A DNA stretch of 64,000 nucleotides from Agelas oroides (lineage: Eukaryota; Porifera; Demospongiae; Agelasida; Agelasidae): assembly GCA_949130485.1 (NCBI GenBank), contig OX422196.1:2152388-2216387 (forward strand), in the 5' to 3' direction. The notes beneath the pieces were generated by a model that saw only the letters and a list, made by a program, of their open reading frames with translations, did not search any database and was not told where the DNA came from. The position numbers were made by a program, and so were the translations under genes. Numbering within the stretch: position 1 is the stretch's first letter; the number at the start of each line of letters is the position of its first letter. Shown piece after piece: positions 22,190 to 35,932 of this stretch.

Positions 22190-25100
22190 GTGATAAAGGC
22201 CGTCCCGCACCAATTTTTGCGCCTTTTGCACCAAGAAAGGGTTTACATTTTTAAACTCTTCATGCCCATATCTTGTTGATAATATGCACCGTACATTTGT
22301 GCAACCTCTGTACCGAGCTAGGAAGAGTCGTGAATGTACGCAAATTTCCATTGACTGCACCATACTGCGCCGCAAGGGACGGTGATATTGGCAGGCCGGT
22401 ACAGCTTTGTTCGCCTTTTGCACCGAGAAAAGGTTTGCATTTTTAAACTCTTAATACCCATAGCTTCTTTATAATATGCACCTTGCATTAGTGCAACCTT
22501 TGTACCGAGCTTGGAAGAGTCGCGAATGTACGAGAATATCCATTGACTGCACTATACTTCGCAGCAGGGGACGGTGATATTAGCAGGCCCGTACAGCTTT
22601 GTGTGCCTTTTGCACCGAGAAAGGGTTTACAATTTTAATTTCTTCATGCCCATAGCTTCTTGATGATAAGCACCGTGCATTAGTGCAACCTCTGTACCGA
22701 GCTAGGAAGAGTCGCGAATGTACGCGAATTTCCATTGACTGCACTATACTGCGCCGCAGGGTACGGTGATATTGACAGGCCCGTACAGCTTTGTGCGCCT
22801 TATGCACCGAGAAAGGGTTTACATTTTTAAACTCTTCATGCCCATAGCTTCTTTATAATATGCACCTTGCATTAGATGCAACCTTTGTACCGAGATAAGA
22901 GGAGTCGCGAATGTACGCGAATTTCCACAGACTGCACTATACTGCGCCGTAGGGTACGGTGATATTGGCACGCCCGTACAGCTTTGTGCGCCTATTGCAC
23001 CGAGATATGGTTTACATATTTAAACTCTTCATGCCCATAGCTTCTTGATACAAAGCACCGTGCATTAGTGCAACCTCTGTACAGAGTTAGGAAGAGTCGC
23101 GAATGTACGCGAATTTCCATTGACTGCACTATACTGCGCCGCAGGGGACGGTGATATTGGCAGGCCCGTGCAGCTTTGTGCGCCTTTTGCACCGAGAAAG
23201 GGTTTACATTTTGAAACTCTTCATGCCCATAGCTTCTTTATAATACGCACCTTGCATTAATGCAACCTTTGTTCCGAGCTAGGAAGAGTCGCGAATGTAC
23301 GCGAATTTCCATTCACTGCACTATACTTCGCGGCAGTGGACAGTGATATTCGCCGGCCCGCACCGATTTGTGTGCCTTTTGCACCAATAAAGGGTTTACA
23401 TTTTTAAACACTTCATGCCCATACCTTCTTGATAATATCCACCTTGCATTAGTGCAACCTTTGTACCGCGTTGGGAAGAGTCGCGAATGTACGCGACTTT
23501 CCATTGACTGCACTATACTGCGCCGAAGGGGACGGTGATATTGACAGGCCCTTACAGCTATGTACGCCATTTGCACCGAGAAATGGTTTACATTTTTAAA
23601 CTCTTCATGTCCATAGCTTCTTTATAATATGCACCTTGCATTAGTGCAACCTTTGTACCGAGTTAGGAAGAGTCGCGAATGTACGCGAATATCCATTGAC
23701 TGTACTATACAGCGCCGCAGGGGACGGTGATATTGGCAGGCTCGCACAGCTTTGTTCGCCTTTTGCTCCGAGAAAGGGTTTACATTTTTAAACTCTTCAT
23801 GCCCATAGCTTATTGATAATATGCACCTTGCATTAGTATAACCGTTGTACCGAGTTGGGAAGAGTCGCGAATGTACGCGAATTTCCATTGACTGCATTCT
23901 ACTGCGCAGCAGGGGACGGTGATATTGGCAGACCCGTACAGCTTTGTGCGCCATTTGCACAGAGGAAGGGTTTACATTTTTAAACTCTTCATGCCCATAG
24001 CTTCTTTATAATATGCACCTTGCATTAGTGCAACCTTTGTACCGAGTCAGGAAGAGTCGCGAATGTACGCGAATATCCATTGACTGTACTACACAGAGCC
24101 GCAAGGGACGGTGATATTGGCAGGCCCGCACAGCTTTGTTCGCCTTTTGCTCCGAGAAAGGATTTACATTTTTAAACTCTTCATGCCCATAGCTTAATGA
24201 TAATATGCACCTTGCATTAGTGTAACCGTTGTACCGAGTTGGGAAGAGTCGCGAATGTACGCGAATTTCCATTGACTGCATTCTACTGCGCCGCATGGGA
24301 CGGTGATATTGGCAGGCCCGTACAGCTATGTACGCCATTTGCACTGCGGAAGGGTTTACATTATTAAACTCTTCATGCCCATAGCTCCTTGATAATATGC
24401 ACCTTGCATTAGTGAAACCTTTGTACCGAGTTAGGAAGAGTCGCGAATGTACGCGAATATCCATTGACTGTATACTATACTGCGCCGCAGGGGAAGGTGA
24501 TATTGGCAGGCCCGTACAGCTTTGTGCGCCTTTTGAACCGAAAATGGGTTTATATTTTTAAACTCTTCATGCCCGTATCTTCTTGATAATATGCACCTTG
24601 CATTAGTGCAACCTTTGTACCGAGCTAGGAAGAGTCGCGAATGCACGCGAATTTCCATTGACTGCACTATACTGCGTCGCAGGGGACTGTGATAAAGGCC
24701 GGCCCGCACCGATTTTTGCGCCTTTTGCACCAAGAAAGGGTTTACATTTTTAAACTCTTCATGCACATATCTTGTTGATAATATGCACCGTACATTTGTG
24801 CAACCTCTGTACCGAGCTAGGAAGAGTCGCGAATGTACGCAAATTTCCATTGACTGCACCATACTGCGCCGCAAGGGACGGTGATATTGGCAGGCCGGTA
24901 CAGCTTTGTTCGCCTTTTGCACCGAGAAAAGGTTTGCATTTTTAAACTCTTAATACCCATAGCTTCTTTATAATATGCACCTTGCATTAGTGCAACCTTT
25001 GTACCGAGCTTGGAAGAGTCGCGAATGTACGAGAATATCCATTGACTGCACTATACTTCGCCGCAGGGGACGGTGATATTAGCAGGCCCGTACAGCTTTG

Positions 25101-27630
25101 TTCGCCTTTTGCACCGAGAAAGGGTTTACATTTTTAAATTCTTCATGCCCATAGCTTCTTGATGATAAGCACCGTGCATTAGTGCAACTTCTGTACCGAG
25201 CTAGGAAGAGTCGTGAATGTACGCGAATTTCCATTGACTGCACTATACTGCGCCGCAGGGGACGGTGATATTGACAGGCCCGTACAGCTTTGTGCGCCTT
25301 ATGCACCGAGAAAGGGTTTACATTTTTAAACTCTTCATGCCCATAGCTTCTGTATAATATGCACCTTGCATTAGATGCAACCTTTGAACCGAGATAAGAG
25401 GAGTCGCGAATGTACGCGAATTTCCACAGACTGCACTATACTGCGCCGTAGGGTACGGTGATATTGGCACGCCCGTACAGCTTTGTGCGCCTATTGCACC
25501 GAGATATGGTTTACATTTTGAAACTCTTCATGCCCATAGCTTCTTGATACAAAGCACCGTGCATTAGTGCAACCTCTGTACAGAGTTAGGAAGAGTCGCG
25601 AATGTACGCGAATTTCCATTGACTGCACTATACTGCGCCGCAGGGGACGGTGATATTGGCAGGCCCGTGCAGCTTTGTGCGCCTTTTGCACCGAGAAAGG
25701 GTTTACATTTTTAAACTCTTCATGCCCATAGCTTCTTTATAATACGCACCTTGCATTAATGCAACCTTTGTTCCGAGCTAGGAAGAGTCGCGAATGTACG
25801 CGAATTTCCATTGACTGCACTATACTGCGCATCATGGGACGGTGATATTGGCAGGCCCGTACAGCTTTGATCGCCTTTTGCACCGAGAAAGGGTTTACAT
25901 TTTTAAACTCTTCATGCCCATACCTTCTTGATAATATGCACCGTGCATTAGTGCAACCTTTGTACCGAGATAAGAAGAGTCGCGAATGTACGCGAATTTC
26001 CATTCACTGCACTATACTTCGCGGCAGTGGACAGTGATATTCGCCGGCCCGCACCGATTTGTGTGCCTTTTGCACCAATAAAGGGTTTACATTTTTAAAC
26101 TCTTCATGCCCATACCTTCTTGATAATATCCACCTTGCATTAGTGCAACCTTTGTACCGCGTTGGGAAGAGTCGCGAATGTACGCAACTTTCCATTGACT
26201 GCACTATACTGCGCCGAAGGGGATGGTGATATTGACAGGCCCGTACAGCTATGTACGCCATTTGCACCGAGAAATGGTTTACATTTTTAAACTCTTCATG
26301 CCAATAGCTTCTTGATAATATGCACCTTGTATTAGTGCAACCTTTGTACCGAGTTAGGAAGAGTCGCGAATGAACGCGAATTTCTATTGACTGCACTATT
26401 CTGCCCCGCAAGGGACGGTGATATTGGCAAGCCCGTACAGCTTTGTGCGCCATTTGCACCGAGAAAGGGTTTATATTTTTAAACTCTTCATGCCCATACC
26501 TTCTTGATAATATGCACCTTGCATTAGTGCAACCTTTGTACCGAGATAGGAAGAGTCGCGAATGTACGCGAATTTCCATTGACTGCACTATACTGCGCGG
26601 CAGTGGACAGTGATATTCGCCGGCCCGCACCGATTTGTGCGCCTTTTGCACCAATAAAGGGTTTACATTTTTAAACTCTTCATGCCCATACCTTCTTGAT
26701 AATATGCACCGTGCATTAGTGCAACCTCTGTACCGAAATAGGAGGAGTCGCGAATGTACGCGAATTTCCATTGTCGGCACATAACTGCGTGGCAGAGGAC
26801 GGTGATATTCGCTGCCCCGCACCGATTTGTGCGTCTTTTGCACCGAGAAAGGGTTTACATTTTTAAACTCTTCATGCCCATACCTTCTTGATAATATCCA
26901 CCTTGCATTAGTGCAACCTTTGTACCGCGTTGGGAAGAGTCGCGAATGTACGCAACTTTCCATTGACTGCACTATACTGCGTCGCAGGGGACGGTGATAT
27001 TGACAGGCCCGTACAGCTATGTACGCCATTTGCACCGAGAAATGGTTTACATTTTTAAACTCTTCATGCGAATAGCTTCTTGATAATATGCACCTTGTAT
27101 TAGTGCAACCTTTGTACGGAGTTAGGAAGAGTCGCGAATGAACGCGAATTTCCATTGACTGCACTATTCTGCCTCGCAAGGGACGGTGATATTGGCAAGC
27201 CCGTACAGTTTTTGTGCGCCATTTGCACCGAGAAAGGGTTTGTATTTTTAAACACTTCATGCCCATAGCTTCTTGATAATATGCACCTTGCATTAGTGCA
27301 ACCTTTGTACCGTGTTAGGAAGAGTCGCGAATGTACGCGAATTTCCATTGACTGCACTATATACTGCGCATCAGGGGACGGTGATATTGGCAGGCCCGTA
27401 CAGCTTTGATCGCCTTTTGCACCGAGAAAGGGTTTACATTTTTAAACTCTTCATGCCCATACCTTCTTGATAATATGCACCTTGCATTAGTGCAACCTTT
27501 GTACCGAGCTAGGAAGAGTCGCGAATGTACGCAACTTTCCATTGAATGCACTATACTGTACCGCAGGGGACGGTGATATTGACAGACCCGTACTGCTATG
27601 TACGCCATTTGCACCGAGAAAGGGTTTACA
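22190..27630 (-). repeat. Higher-order repeats of about 2.5 kb (13-mer) in the left array
   Basis: Marker monomers recur at about 2,499 bp: 22,580 and 25,079 (KAHKAVRACQYHR variant), 22,992 and 25,491 (KAHKAARACQYHRPL variant), and the unusual gataaaggcc monomers near 22,190 and 24,690. The second unit continues into a block (about 25,490-27,630) that also matches about 8,220-10,330. This is segmental amplification of multi-monomer units. Exact limits need a dot plot. Confidence 0.7.
26004..27293 (-). other. Satellite frame A open stretch (429 codons)
   Basis: About 6.7 monomers are open in frame A and near-identical in peptide to 8441-10315, as expected for a duplicated block. Its 5' end is shifted by a small indel near 27,210 (cagtttttgtgcgcc against cagctttgtgcgcc). 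It is probably non-coding satellite. Confidence 0.2.
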
Positions 27631-28599
27631 TTTTTAAACTCTTCACGCCCATAGCTTCTTTATAATATGCACCTTGCATTAGATGCAACCTTTGTACCGA
27701 GATAGGAAGAGTCGCGAATGCACGCGAATTTCCATTGATTGCACTATACTGCGCATCAGGGGACGGTGATATTGGCAGGCCCGTACAGCTTTGATCGCCT
27801 TTTGCACCGAGAAAGGGTTTACATTTTTAAACTCTTCATGCCCATACCTTCTTGATAATATGCACCTTGCATTAGTGCAACCTTTGTACCGAGCTAGGAA
27901 GAGTCGCGAATGTACGCAACTTTCCATTGAATGCACTATACTGTACCGCAGGGGACGGTGATATTGACAGACCCGTACTGCTATGTACGCCATTTGCACC
28001 GAGAAAGGGTTTACATTTTTAAACTCTTCACGCCCATAGCTTCTTTATAATATGCACCTTGCATTAGATGCAACCTTTGTACCGAGATAGGAAGAGTCGC
28101 GAATGTACGCGAATTTCCACAGACTGCACTAAACTGCGCCGTAGGGGACGGTGATATTGGCAGCACTGTACAGCTTTGAGCGCTTATTGCACCGAGATAG
28201 GGTTTACATTTTTAAACTCTTCATGCCCATAGCTTCTTTATAATATCCAACTTGCATTAGTGCATCCTTTGTACCGCGTTGGGAAGAGTCGCGAATGTAC
28301 GCAACTTTCCATTGACTGCACTATACTGCGCCGCAGGGGACGGTGATATTGACAGGCCCGTACAGCTATGTACGCCATTTGCACCGAGAAAGGGTTTACA
28401 TTTTTAAACTCTTCATGCCCATACCTTCTTGATAATATGCACCTTGCATTAGTGCAACCTTTGTACCGAGCTAGGAAGAGTCGCGAATGTACGCAACTTT
28501 CCATTGAATGCACTATACTGTACCGCAGGGGACGGTGATATTGACAGACCCGTACTGCTATGTACGCCATTTGCACCGAGAAAGGGTTTACATTTTTAA

Positions 28600-31510
28600 A
28601 CTCTTCACGCCCATAGCTTCTTTATAATATGCACCTTGCATTAGATGCAACCTTTGTACCGAGATAGGAAGAGTCGCGAATGTACGCGAATTTCCACAGA
28701 CTGCACTATACTGCGCCGTAGGGGACGGTGATATTGGCAGGACTGTACAGCTTTGTGCGCTTATTGCACCTAGATAGGGTTTACATTTTTAAACTCTTCA
28801 CGCCCATAGCTTCTTTATAATATGCACCTTGCATTAGATGCAACCTTTGTACCGAGATAGGAAGAGTCGCGAATGTACGCGAATTTCCACAGACTGCACT
28901 AAACTGCGCCGTAGGGGACGGTGATATTGGCAGCACTGTACAGCTTTGAGCGCTTATTGCACCGAGATAGGGTTTACATTTTTAAACTCTTCATGCCCAT
29001 AGCTTCTTTATAATATCCACCTTGCATTAGTGCAACCTTTGTACCGCGTTGGGAAGAGTCGCGAATGTACGCAACTTTCTATTGACTGCACTATACTGCG
29101 CCGCAGGGGACGGTGATATTGGAAGACCCGTACAGCTTTATGCGCCTTTTGCACTGAGATAGGGTTTACTTTTTTAAACTCTTCATGCCCATAGCTTCTT
29201 GATAAAAAGCACCGTGCATTAGTGCAACCTTTGTACCGAGCTAGGAAGAGTCGCGAATGTACGCGAATTTCCATTGACTGCACTATACTGCGCGGCGGTG
29301 GACAGCGATATTGGCCGGCCCGCACCTATTTGTGCGCCTTTTGCACCAAGAAAGGGTTTACATTTTTAAACTCTTCATTCCCATTGCTTCTTGATAATAT
29401 GCACCGTGCATTAGTGCAACCTCTGTACCGAACTAGGAGGAGTCGCGAATGTACACGAAATTCCATTGTCGGCACTAAACTACGCTGCAGAGGACTGTGA
29501 TATTGGCCGCCCCGCACCGATTTGTGCGCCTTTTGCACCGAGAAAGGGTTTACATTTTTAAACTCTTCATGCCCATAGCTTCTTTATAATATGCACCGTG
29601 CATTAGTGCAACCTTTGTACCGAGCTAGGAAGAGTCGCGAATGTACGCGAATTTCCATTGACTGCACTATACTGCGCGGCAGTGGACAGCGATATTGGCC
29701 GGCCCGCACCTATTTGTGCGCCTTTTGCACCAAGAAAGGGTTTACATTTTTAAACTCTTCATTCCCATTGCTTCTTGATAATATGCACCGTGCATTAGTG
29801 CAACCTCTGTACCGAACTAGGAGGAGTCGCGAATGTACACGAAATTCCATTGTCGGCACTAAACTACGCTGCAGAGGACTGTGATATTGGCCGCCCCGCA
29901 CCGATTTGTGCGCCTTTTGCACCGAGAAAGGGTTTACATTTTTAAACTCTTCATGCCCATAGCTTCTTTATAATATGCACCGTGCATTAGTGCAACATTT
30001 GTACCGAGCTAGGAAGAGTCGCGAATGTACGCGAATTTCCATTGACTGCACTATACTGCGCGGCAGTGGACAGCGATATTGGCCGGCCCGCACCGATTTG
30101 TGCGCCTTTTGCACCAAGAAAGGATTTACATTTTTAAACTCTTCATTCCCATAGCTTCTTGATAATATGCACCGTGCATTAGTGCAACCTCTGTACCGAA
30201 CTAGGAGGAGTCACGAATGTACGTGAAATTCCATTGTAGGCACTAAACTGCGCTGTAGAGGACGGTGATATTGGCCGTCCCGCACCGATTTGTGCGCCTT
30301 TTGCACCGCGAAAGGGTTTACATTTTTAAACTCTTCATGCCCATAGCTTCTTTATAATATGCACCTTGCATTAGTGCAACCTTTGTACCGAGCTAGGAAG
30401 AGTCGCGAATGTACGCAACTTTCCATTGAATGCACTATACTGTACCGCAGGGGACGGTGATATTGACAGATCCGTACTGCTATGTACGCCATTTGCACCG
30501 AGAAAGGGTTTACATTTTTAAACTCTTCACGCCCATAGCTTCTTTATAATATGCACCTTGCATTAGATGCAACCTTTGTACCGAGATAGGAAGAGTCGCG
30601 AATGTACGCGAATTTCCACAGACTGCACTAAACTGCGCCGTAGGGGACGGTGATATTGGCAGGACTGTACAGCTTTGTGCGCTTATTGCACCGAGATAGG
30701 GTTTACATTTTTAAACTCTTCACGCCCATAGCTTCTTTATAATATGCACCTTGCATTAGATGCAACCTTTGTACCGAGATAGGAAGAGTCGCGAATGTAC
30801 GCGAATTTCCACAGACTGCACTAAACTGCGCCGTAGGGGACGGTGATATTGGCAGCACTGTACAGCTTTGAGCGCTTATTGCACCGAGATAGGGTTTACA
30901 TTTTTAAACTCTTCATGCCCATAGCTTCTTTATAATATCCACCTTGCATTAGTGCAACCTTTGTACCGCGTTGGGAAGAGTCGCGAATGTACGCAACTTT
31001 CTATTGACTGCACTATACTGCGCCGCAGGGGACGGTGATATTGGAAGACCCGTACAGCTTTATGCGCCTTTTGCACTGAGATAGGGTTTACTTTTTTAAA
31101 CTCTTCATGCACATAGCTTCTTGATAAAAAGCACCGTGCATTAGTGCAACCTTTGTACCGAGCTAGGAAGAGTCGCGAATGTACGCAAATTTCCATTGAC
31201 TGCACTATACTGCGCGGCAGTGGACAGCGATATTGGCCGGCCCGCACCTATTTGTGCGCCTTTTGCACCAAGAAAGGGTTTACATTTTTAAACTCTTCAT
31301 TCCCATTGCTTCTTGATAATATGCACCGTGCATTAGTGCAACCTCTGTACCGAACTAGGAGGAGTCGCGAATGTACACGAAATTCCATTGTCGGCACTAA
31401 ACTACGCTGCAGAGGACTGTGATATTGGCCGCCCCGCACCGATTTGTGCGCCTTTTGCACCGAGAAAGGGTTTACATTTTTAAACTCTTCATGCCCATAG
31501 CTTCTTTATA
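28600..31510 (-). repeat. Higher-order repeat of about 1.92 kb (10-mer)
   Basis: Monomer strings near 28,600-29,550 recur near 30,530-31,470 at a spacing of about 1,922 bp. They include private variants: cttcacgcccatag, attagatgc, ggcagcactgtacagc, and the pair ggaagacccgtacagctttatgcg and tttacttttttaaac. A 384-bp dimer is additionally repeated at 29,326 and 29,710. The private variants rule out coincidence of the general consensus. Confidence 0.75.
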
Positions 31511-32081
31511 ATATGCACCTTGCATTAGTGCAACCTTTGTACCGAGCTAGGAAGAGTCGTGAATGTACGCAAATATCCATTGACTGCACTATACTGCGCC
31601 GCAGGGGACGGTGATATTGGCAGACCCGTACAGCTTTGTGCGCCTTTTGCACTGAGATAGGGTTTACATTTTTAAACTCTTCATGCACATAGCTTCTTGA
31701 TGAAAAGCACCGTGCATTAGTGCAACCTTTGTACCGAGCTAGGAAGAGTCGCGAATGTACGCGAATTTCCATTGACTGCACTATACTGCGCGGCAGTGGA
31801 CAGCGATATTGGCCGGCCCGCACCGATTTGTGCGCCTTTTGCACCAAGAAAGGATTTACATTTTTAAACTCTTCATTCCCATAGCTTCTTGATAATATGC
31901 ACCGTGCATTAGTGCAACCTCTGTACCGAACTAGGAGGAGTCACGAATGTACGTGAAATTCCATTGTAGGCACTAAACTGCGCTGTAGAGGACGGTGATA
32001 TTGGCCGTCCCGCACCGATTTGTGCGCCTTTTGCACCGCGAAAGGGTTTACATTTTTAAACTCTTCATGCCCATAGCTTCT

Positions 32082-33188
32082 TTATAATATGCACCTTGCA
32101 TTAGTGCAACCTTTGTACCGAGCTAGGAAGAGTCGTGAATGTACGCAAATATCCATTGACTGTACTATACTGCGCCGCAGGGGACGGTGATATTGGCAGA
32201 CCCGTACAGCTTTGAGCGCCTTTTGCACTGAGATAGGGATTACATTTTTAAACTCTTCATGCACATAGTTTCTTGATAATATGCACCGTGCATTAGTGCA
32301 ACCTCTGTACCGAACTAGGAAGAGTCGCGAATGTACGCGAATTTCCATTGTCGGCACAATACTGCGCCGCAGGGGACAGTGATATTGGCAGGCCCGTACA
32401 GCTATGTGCGCCTTTTGCACCGAGAAAGGGTTTACATTTTTAAACTCTTCATGCCCATACCTTCTTGATAATATGCACCTTGCATTAGTGCAACATTTGT
32501 ACCGAGATTGGAAGAGTCGCGAATGTACGCGAATTTCCATTGACTGCACTATACTGCACCGCAGTGGACGGTGATATTGGCAGGCCCGTACAGCTTTGAT
32601 CGCCTTTTGCACAGAGAAAGGGTTTACATTTTTAAACTCTTCATGCCAATAGCTTCTTGATAATATCCACCTTGCATTCGTGCAACCTTTGTACCGCGTT
32701 GGGAAGAGTCGCGAATGTACGCAACTTTCCATTGACTGCACTACACTGCGCCGCAGGGGACTGTGATATTGACAGGCCCGTACAGCTATGTACGCCATTT
32801 GCACCGAGAAAGGGTTTACATTTTTAAACTCTTCATGCCAATAGCTCCTTGATAATATGCATCTTGCATTAGTGCAACCTTTGCACCGAGTTAGGAAGAG
32901 TCGCGAATGTACGCGAATTTCCATTGACTGCTCTATACTGCGCATCAGGGGACGGTGATATTGACAGGCCCGTACAGCTATGTACGCCATTTGCACCGAG
33001 AAATGGTTTAAATTTTTAAACTCTTCATGCCCATAGCTTCTTGATAATATGCACCTTGCATTAGTGCAACCTTTGTACCGAGCTAGGAAGAGTCGCGAAT
33101 GTACGCGAATTTCCATTGACTGCACTATACTGCACCGCAGGGGACGGTGATATTGGCAGGCCCGTACAGCTTTGATCGCCTTTTGCAC
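32082..33188 (-). other. Satellite frame A open stretch (368 codons)
   Basis: About 5.8 monomers are open in frame A on the minus strand. They show the repeat core MEIRVHSRLFLARYKGCTN and alternating KAIKAVRACQYHRPL and MAYIAVRACQYH types. No ATG-initiated unique leader or domain is seen. Openness without other evidence gives low coding confidence. Confidence 0.2.
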
Positions 33189-34109
33189 CGAGAAAGGGTT
33201 TACATTTTTAAACTCTTCATGCCCATAGCTTCTTTATAATGTGTACCTTGCATTAGTGCAACCTTTGTACCGAGTTAGGAAGAATCGCGAATGTACGCGA
33301 ATTTCCATTGACTGCACTATACTGCGCATCAGGTGACGGTGATATTGGCAGGCCCGTACAGCTTTGTGCGCCTATTGCACCGAGATAGGGTTTACATTTT
33401 TAAACTCTTCATGCCCATAGCTTCATGATAATATGCACCTTGCATTAGTGCAACCATTGTACCGAGTTAGGAAGAGTCGCGAATGTACGCGAATTTCCAT
33501 TGACGGATCTATACTGCGCCGCAGGGGACGGTGACATTAGCAGTCCCGTACAGCTTTGTGCGCCTATTGCACCGAGATAGGGTTTACATTTTTAAACTCT
33601 TCATGCCCATAGCTTCATGATAATATGCACTTTGCATTAGTGCAACCATTGTACCGAGTTAGGAAGAGTCGCGAATGTACGCGAATTTCCATTGACGGAT
33701 CTATACTGCGCAGTAGGGGACGGTGATATTGGCAGGCCTGTACAGCTTTGTGCGCATTTTGCACCGAGAAAGGGTTTACATTTTTAATCTCTTCATGCCC
33801 ATAGCTTCTTGATAATATGCACTTTGCATTAGTGCAACCTCTGCACCGAGCTAGGAAGAGTCGCGAATGTACGCGAATTTCCATTGACTGCACTATACTG
33901 CGCCGCAGGGGACGGTGATATTGGCAGGCCCGTACAGCTTTGTGCGCCTTTTGGACCGAGAAAGGGTTTACATTTTTAAGCTCTCCACGCCCATAGCTTC
34001 TTGATAATATGCACCTTACATTTGTGCAACCTTTGTATCGAGTTAGGAAGAGTCGCGAATGTACGAGAATTTCAATTGACTTTACTATGCTGCGCCGCAG
34101 GGTACGGTG

Positions 34110-34180
34110 ATATTGGAAGGCACGTACAGCTTTGTGCGTACTGTGCCGTATATGGAAATTCGCGTATATTCGCGAGTTTG
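34110..34180. other. Head-to-head satellite orientation switch
   Basis: Up to about 34,139 the plus strand reads left-array monomer (gtacagctttgtgcg). From about 34,140 it reads the opposite orientation (tactgtgccgtatatgg, then aaattcgcg and gcctagccgg). The arms meet at different monomer phases: the right arm starts about 55 bp further into the monomer. There is no spacer. Frame A diverges from the junction on both sides. The arms belong to clearly different subfamilies, which argues against a simple fold-back assembly artefact. Confidence 0.92.
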
Positions 34181-35932
34181 CCTAGCCGGGTAGAAAGGTT
34201 GCACTAATGGAAGGTGCATATAATCCAGAAGCTATGGGGATGGACAGTTTAAATATGGAAACTTTTCGTCGGTGCAAAAGCCGCACAAAGCTGTATGTGC
34301 CTTCCAATGTCGCCATCCACTGCAGCGCCATATAGTGCCGTCTATGGAAATTCGCGTACATTCGCGAGATTGCCTAGCCCGGTACAAAGGTTGCAGAAAA
34401 GCAAGGTGCATATAATCCAGAAGCTATGGGGATGGAGAGTTGTAAAATGGAAACCTTTTGTCAGTGCAAAAGGCGCACAAAGCTGTACGGGCCTTCCAAA
34501 GTCGCCGTCCAATACAGCGCCGTAGAGTGCCGTCTATGGAAATTCATGTACATTCGCGAGTATGCCTAGCTCGGTACAAAGGTTGCACTAATGCAGTGTT
34601 CATATAATCCAAAAGCTATGGGGATGGAGAGTTGTAAAATGGAAACCTTTTGTCAGTGCAAAGAGCGTAAAAAGCTATACGGGCCTTCCAAACTCGCCAT
34701 CCACTGCTGCGCCGTATAATGCCGTCTATGGAAATTCGCGTACATTCTCGAGTAAACCTAGACTGGTACAAAGGTTGCACTAATGGAAAGTGCATATAAT
34801 CCAGAAGCTATGGGTATGGAGAGTTGAAAAATGGAAAGCTTTTGTCGGTGCAAAAGGCGCACAAAGTTGTACGGGCCTTCCAATGTCGCCATCCTCTGCA
34901 GGGCCCATAGCACCGCCTAAGGAAATTCGCGTTCATTCCCGAGTATGCCTAGCCCGGTATAATGGTTGCACTAATGCAAGGTGCATATAATCCAGAAGCT
35001 ATGGGATGGAGAGCTGAAAAAAGAAAACCTTTTGTCGGTGCAAAAGGCGCACAAAGCTGTACGGGTCTTCCAAAATCGACATCCACTGCAGCGCTGTACA
35101 GTGCCGTATATGGAATTTCGTGTACATTCGCGAGTATGCCTAGCCCGGTGCAAATGTTGCACTAATCAAAGTGCATATAATACAGAATCTATAGGGATGG
35201 AGAGTTGAAAAATGGAAACCTTTTGTCGGTGCAAAAGGCGCACAAAGGTGTACTGACCTTCGAAAGTCGCGGTCCACTCGTATAGTGCCGTCTAAGGAAA
35301 TTCGCGTACATTCGCGAGTTTTCCTAGCCCGGAACAAAGGTTGCCCGAATGCAAGGTGCATATAATCCAGAAGCTATGGGGATGGAGAGTTGAAAAATGG
35401 AAACCTTTTGTCGGTGCAAAAGGCGCACAAAGCTGTACGGGCCTTCCAATGTCGCCATCCACTGCAGCGCCGTACAGTGCCGTCTATGGAAATTTGCGTA
35501 CATTCGCGAGTTTGCCTAGCCCGGTACAAAAGTTGCACTAATGCAAGGTGCATATAATCCAGAAGCTATGGGGATGGAGAGTTGAAAAATGAAAACCCTT
35601 TGTCGGTGCAAAAGGCGCTCAAAGCTGTACTGACCTTCCAAATTCGTCGTCCACTGCAGCGCAGTATAGTGCCGTCTATGGAAATTCGCGTACATTCGCG
35701 ACATTTGCCTAGCCCGGTACAAAGGTTGCACTAATGTAAGGTGCATAGAATACAGAAGCTATGGGGATGGAGAGTTGAAAAATGGAAACCTTTTGTCGGT
35801 GCAAAAGGCGCACAAAGCTGTACGGGCCTTCCAATGTCGCCATCCACTGCAGCGCCGTACAGTGCCGTATATGGAAATTCGCGTACATTCGCGAGTTCGC
35901 CTAGCCCGGTACAAAAGTTGCACTAATGCAAG

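Larger units (their letters stand above)
14800..34140 (-). repeat. Satellite array, subfamily L, second block
   Basis: About 100 monomers of about 192 bp, same orientation and subfamily as 1-10,420. Sub-blocks are recently duplicated. Monomers at 20,358 and 21,126 repeat at 768 bp. Blocks at about 22,190 and 24,690 repeat at about 2.5 kb (13 monomers). Monomers at 29,326 and 29,710 repeat at 384 bp, and 29,008 and 30,930 repeat at about 1.92 kb. The parts at about 17,100-19,350 resemble 400-3,200. The only content I can support here is satellite. Confidence 0.97.

Noticed and set aside
1..34140. Regular repeats suggesting a CRISPR array
   Set aside because: The repeat is a contiguous 192-bp satellite monomer without unique spacers, and it is associated with LINE retrotransposons of animals.
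34100..34200. The orientation switch as a fold-back assembly or library artefact
   Set aside because: The arms belong to different, clearly diverged subfamilies with different higher-order structure. A fold-back artefact would give near-identical arms. Long-read confirmation is still desirable.
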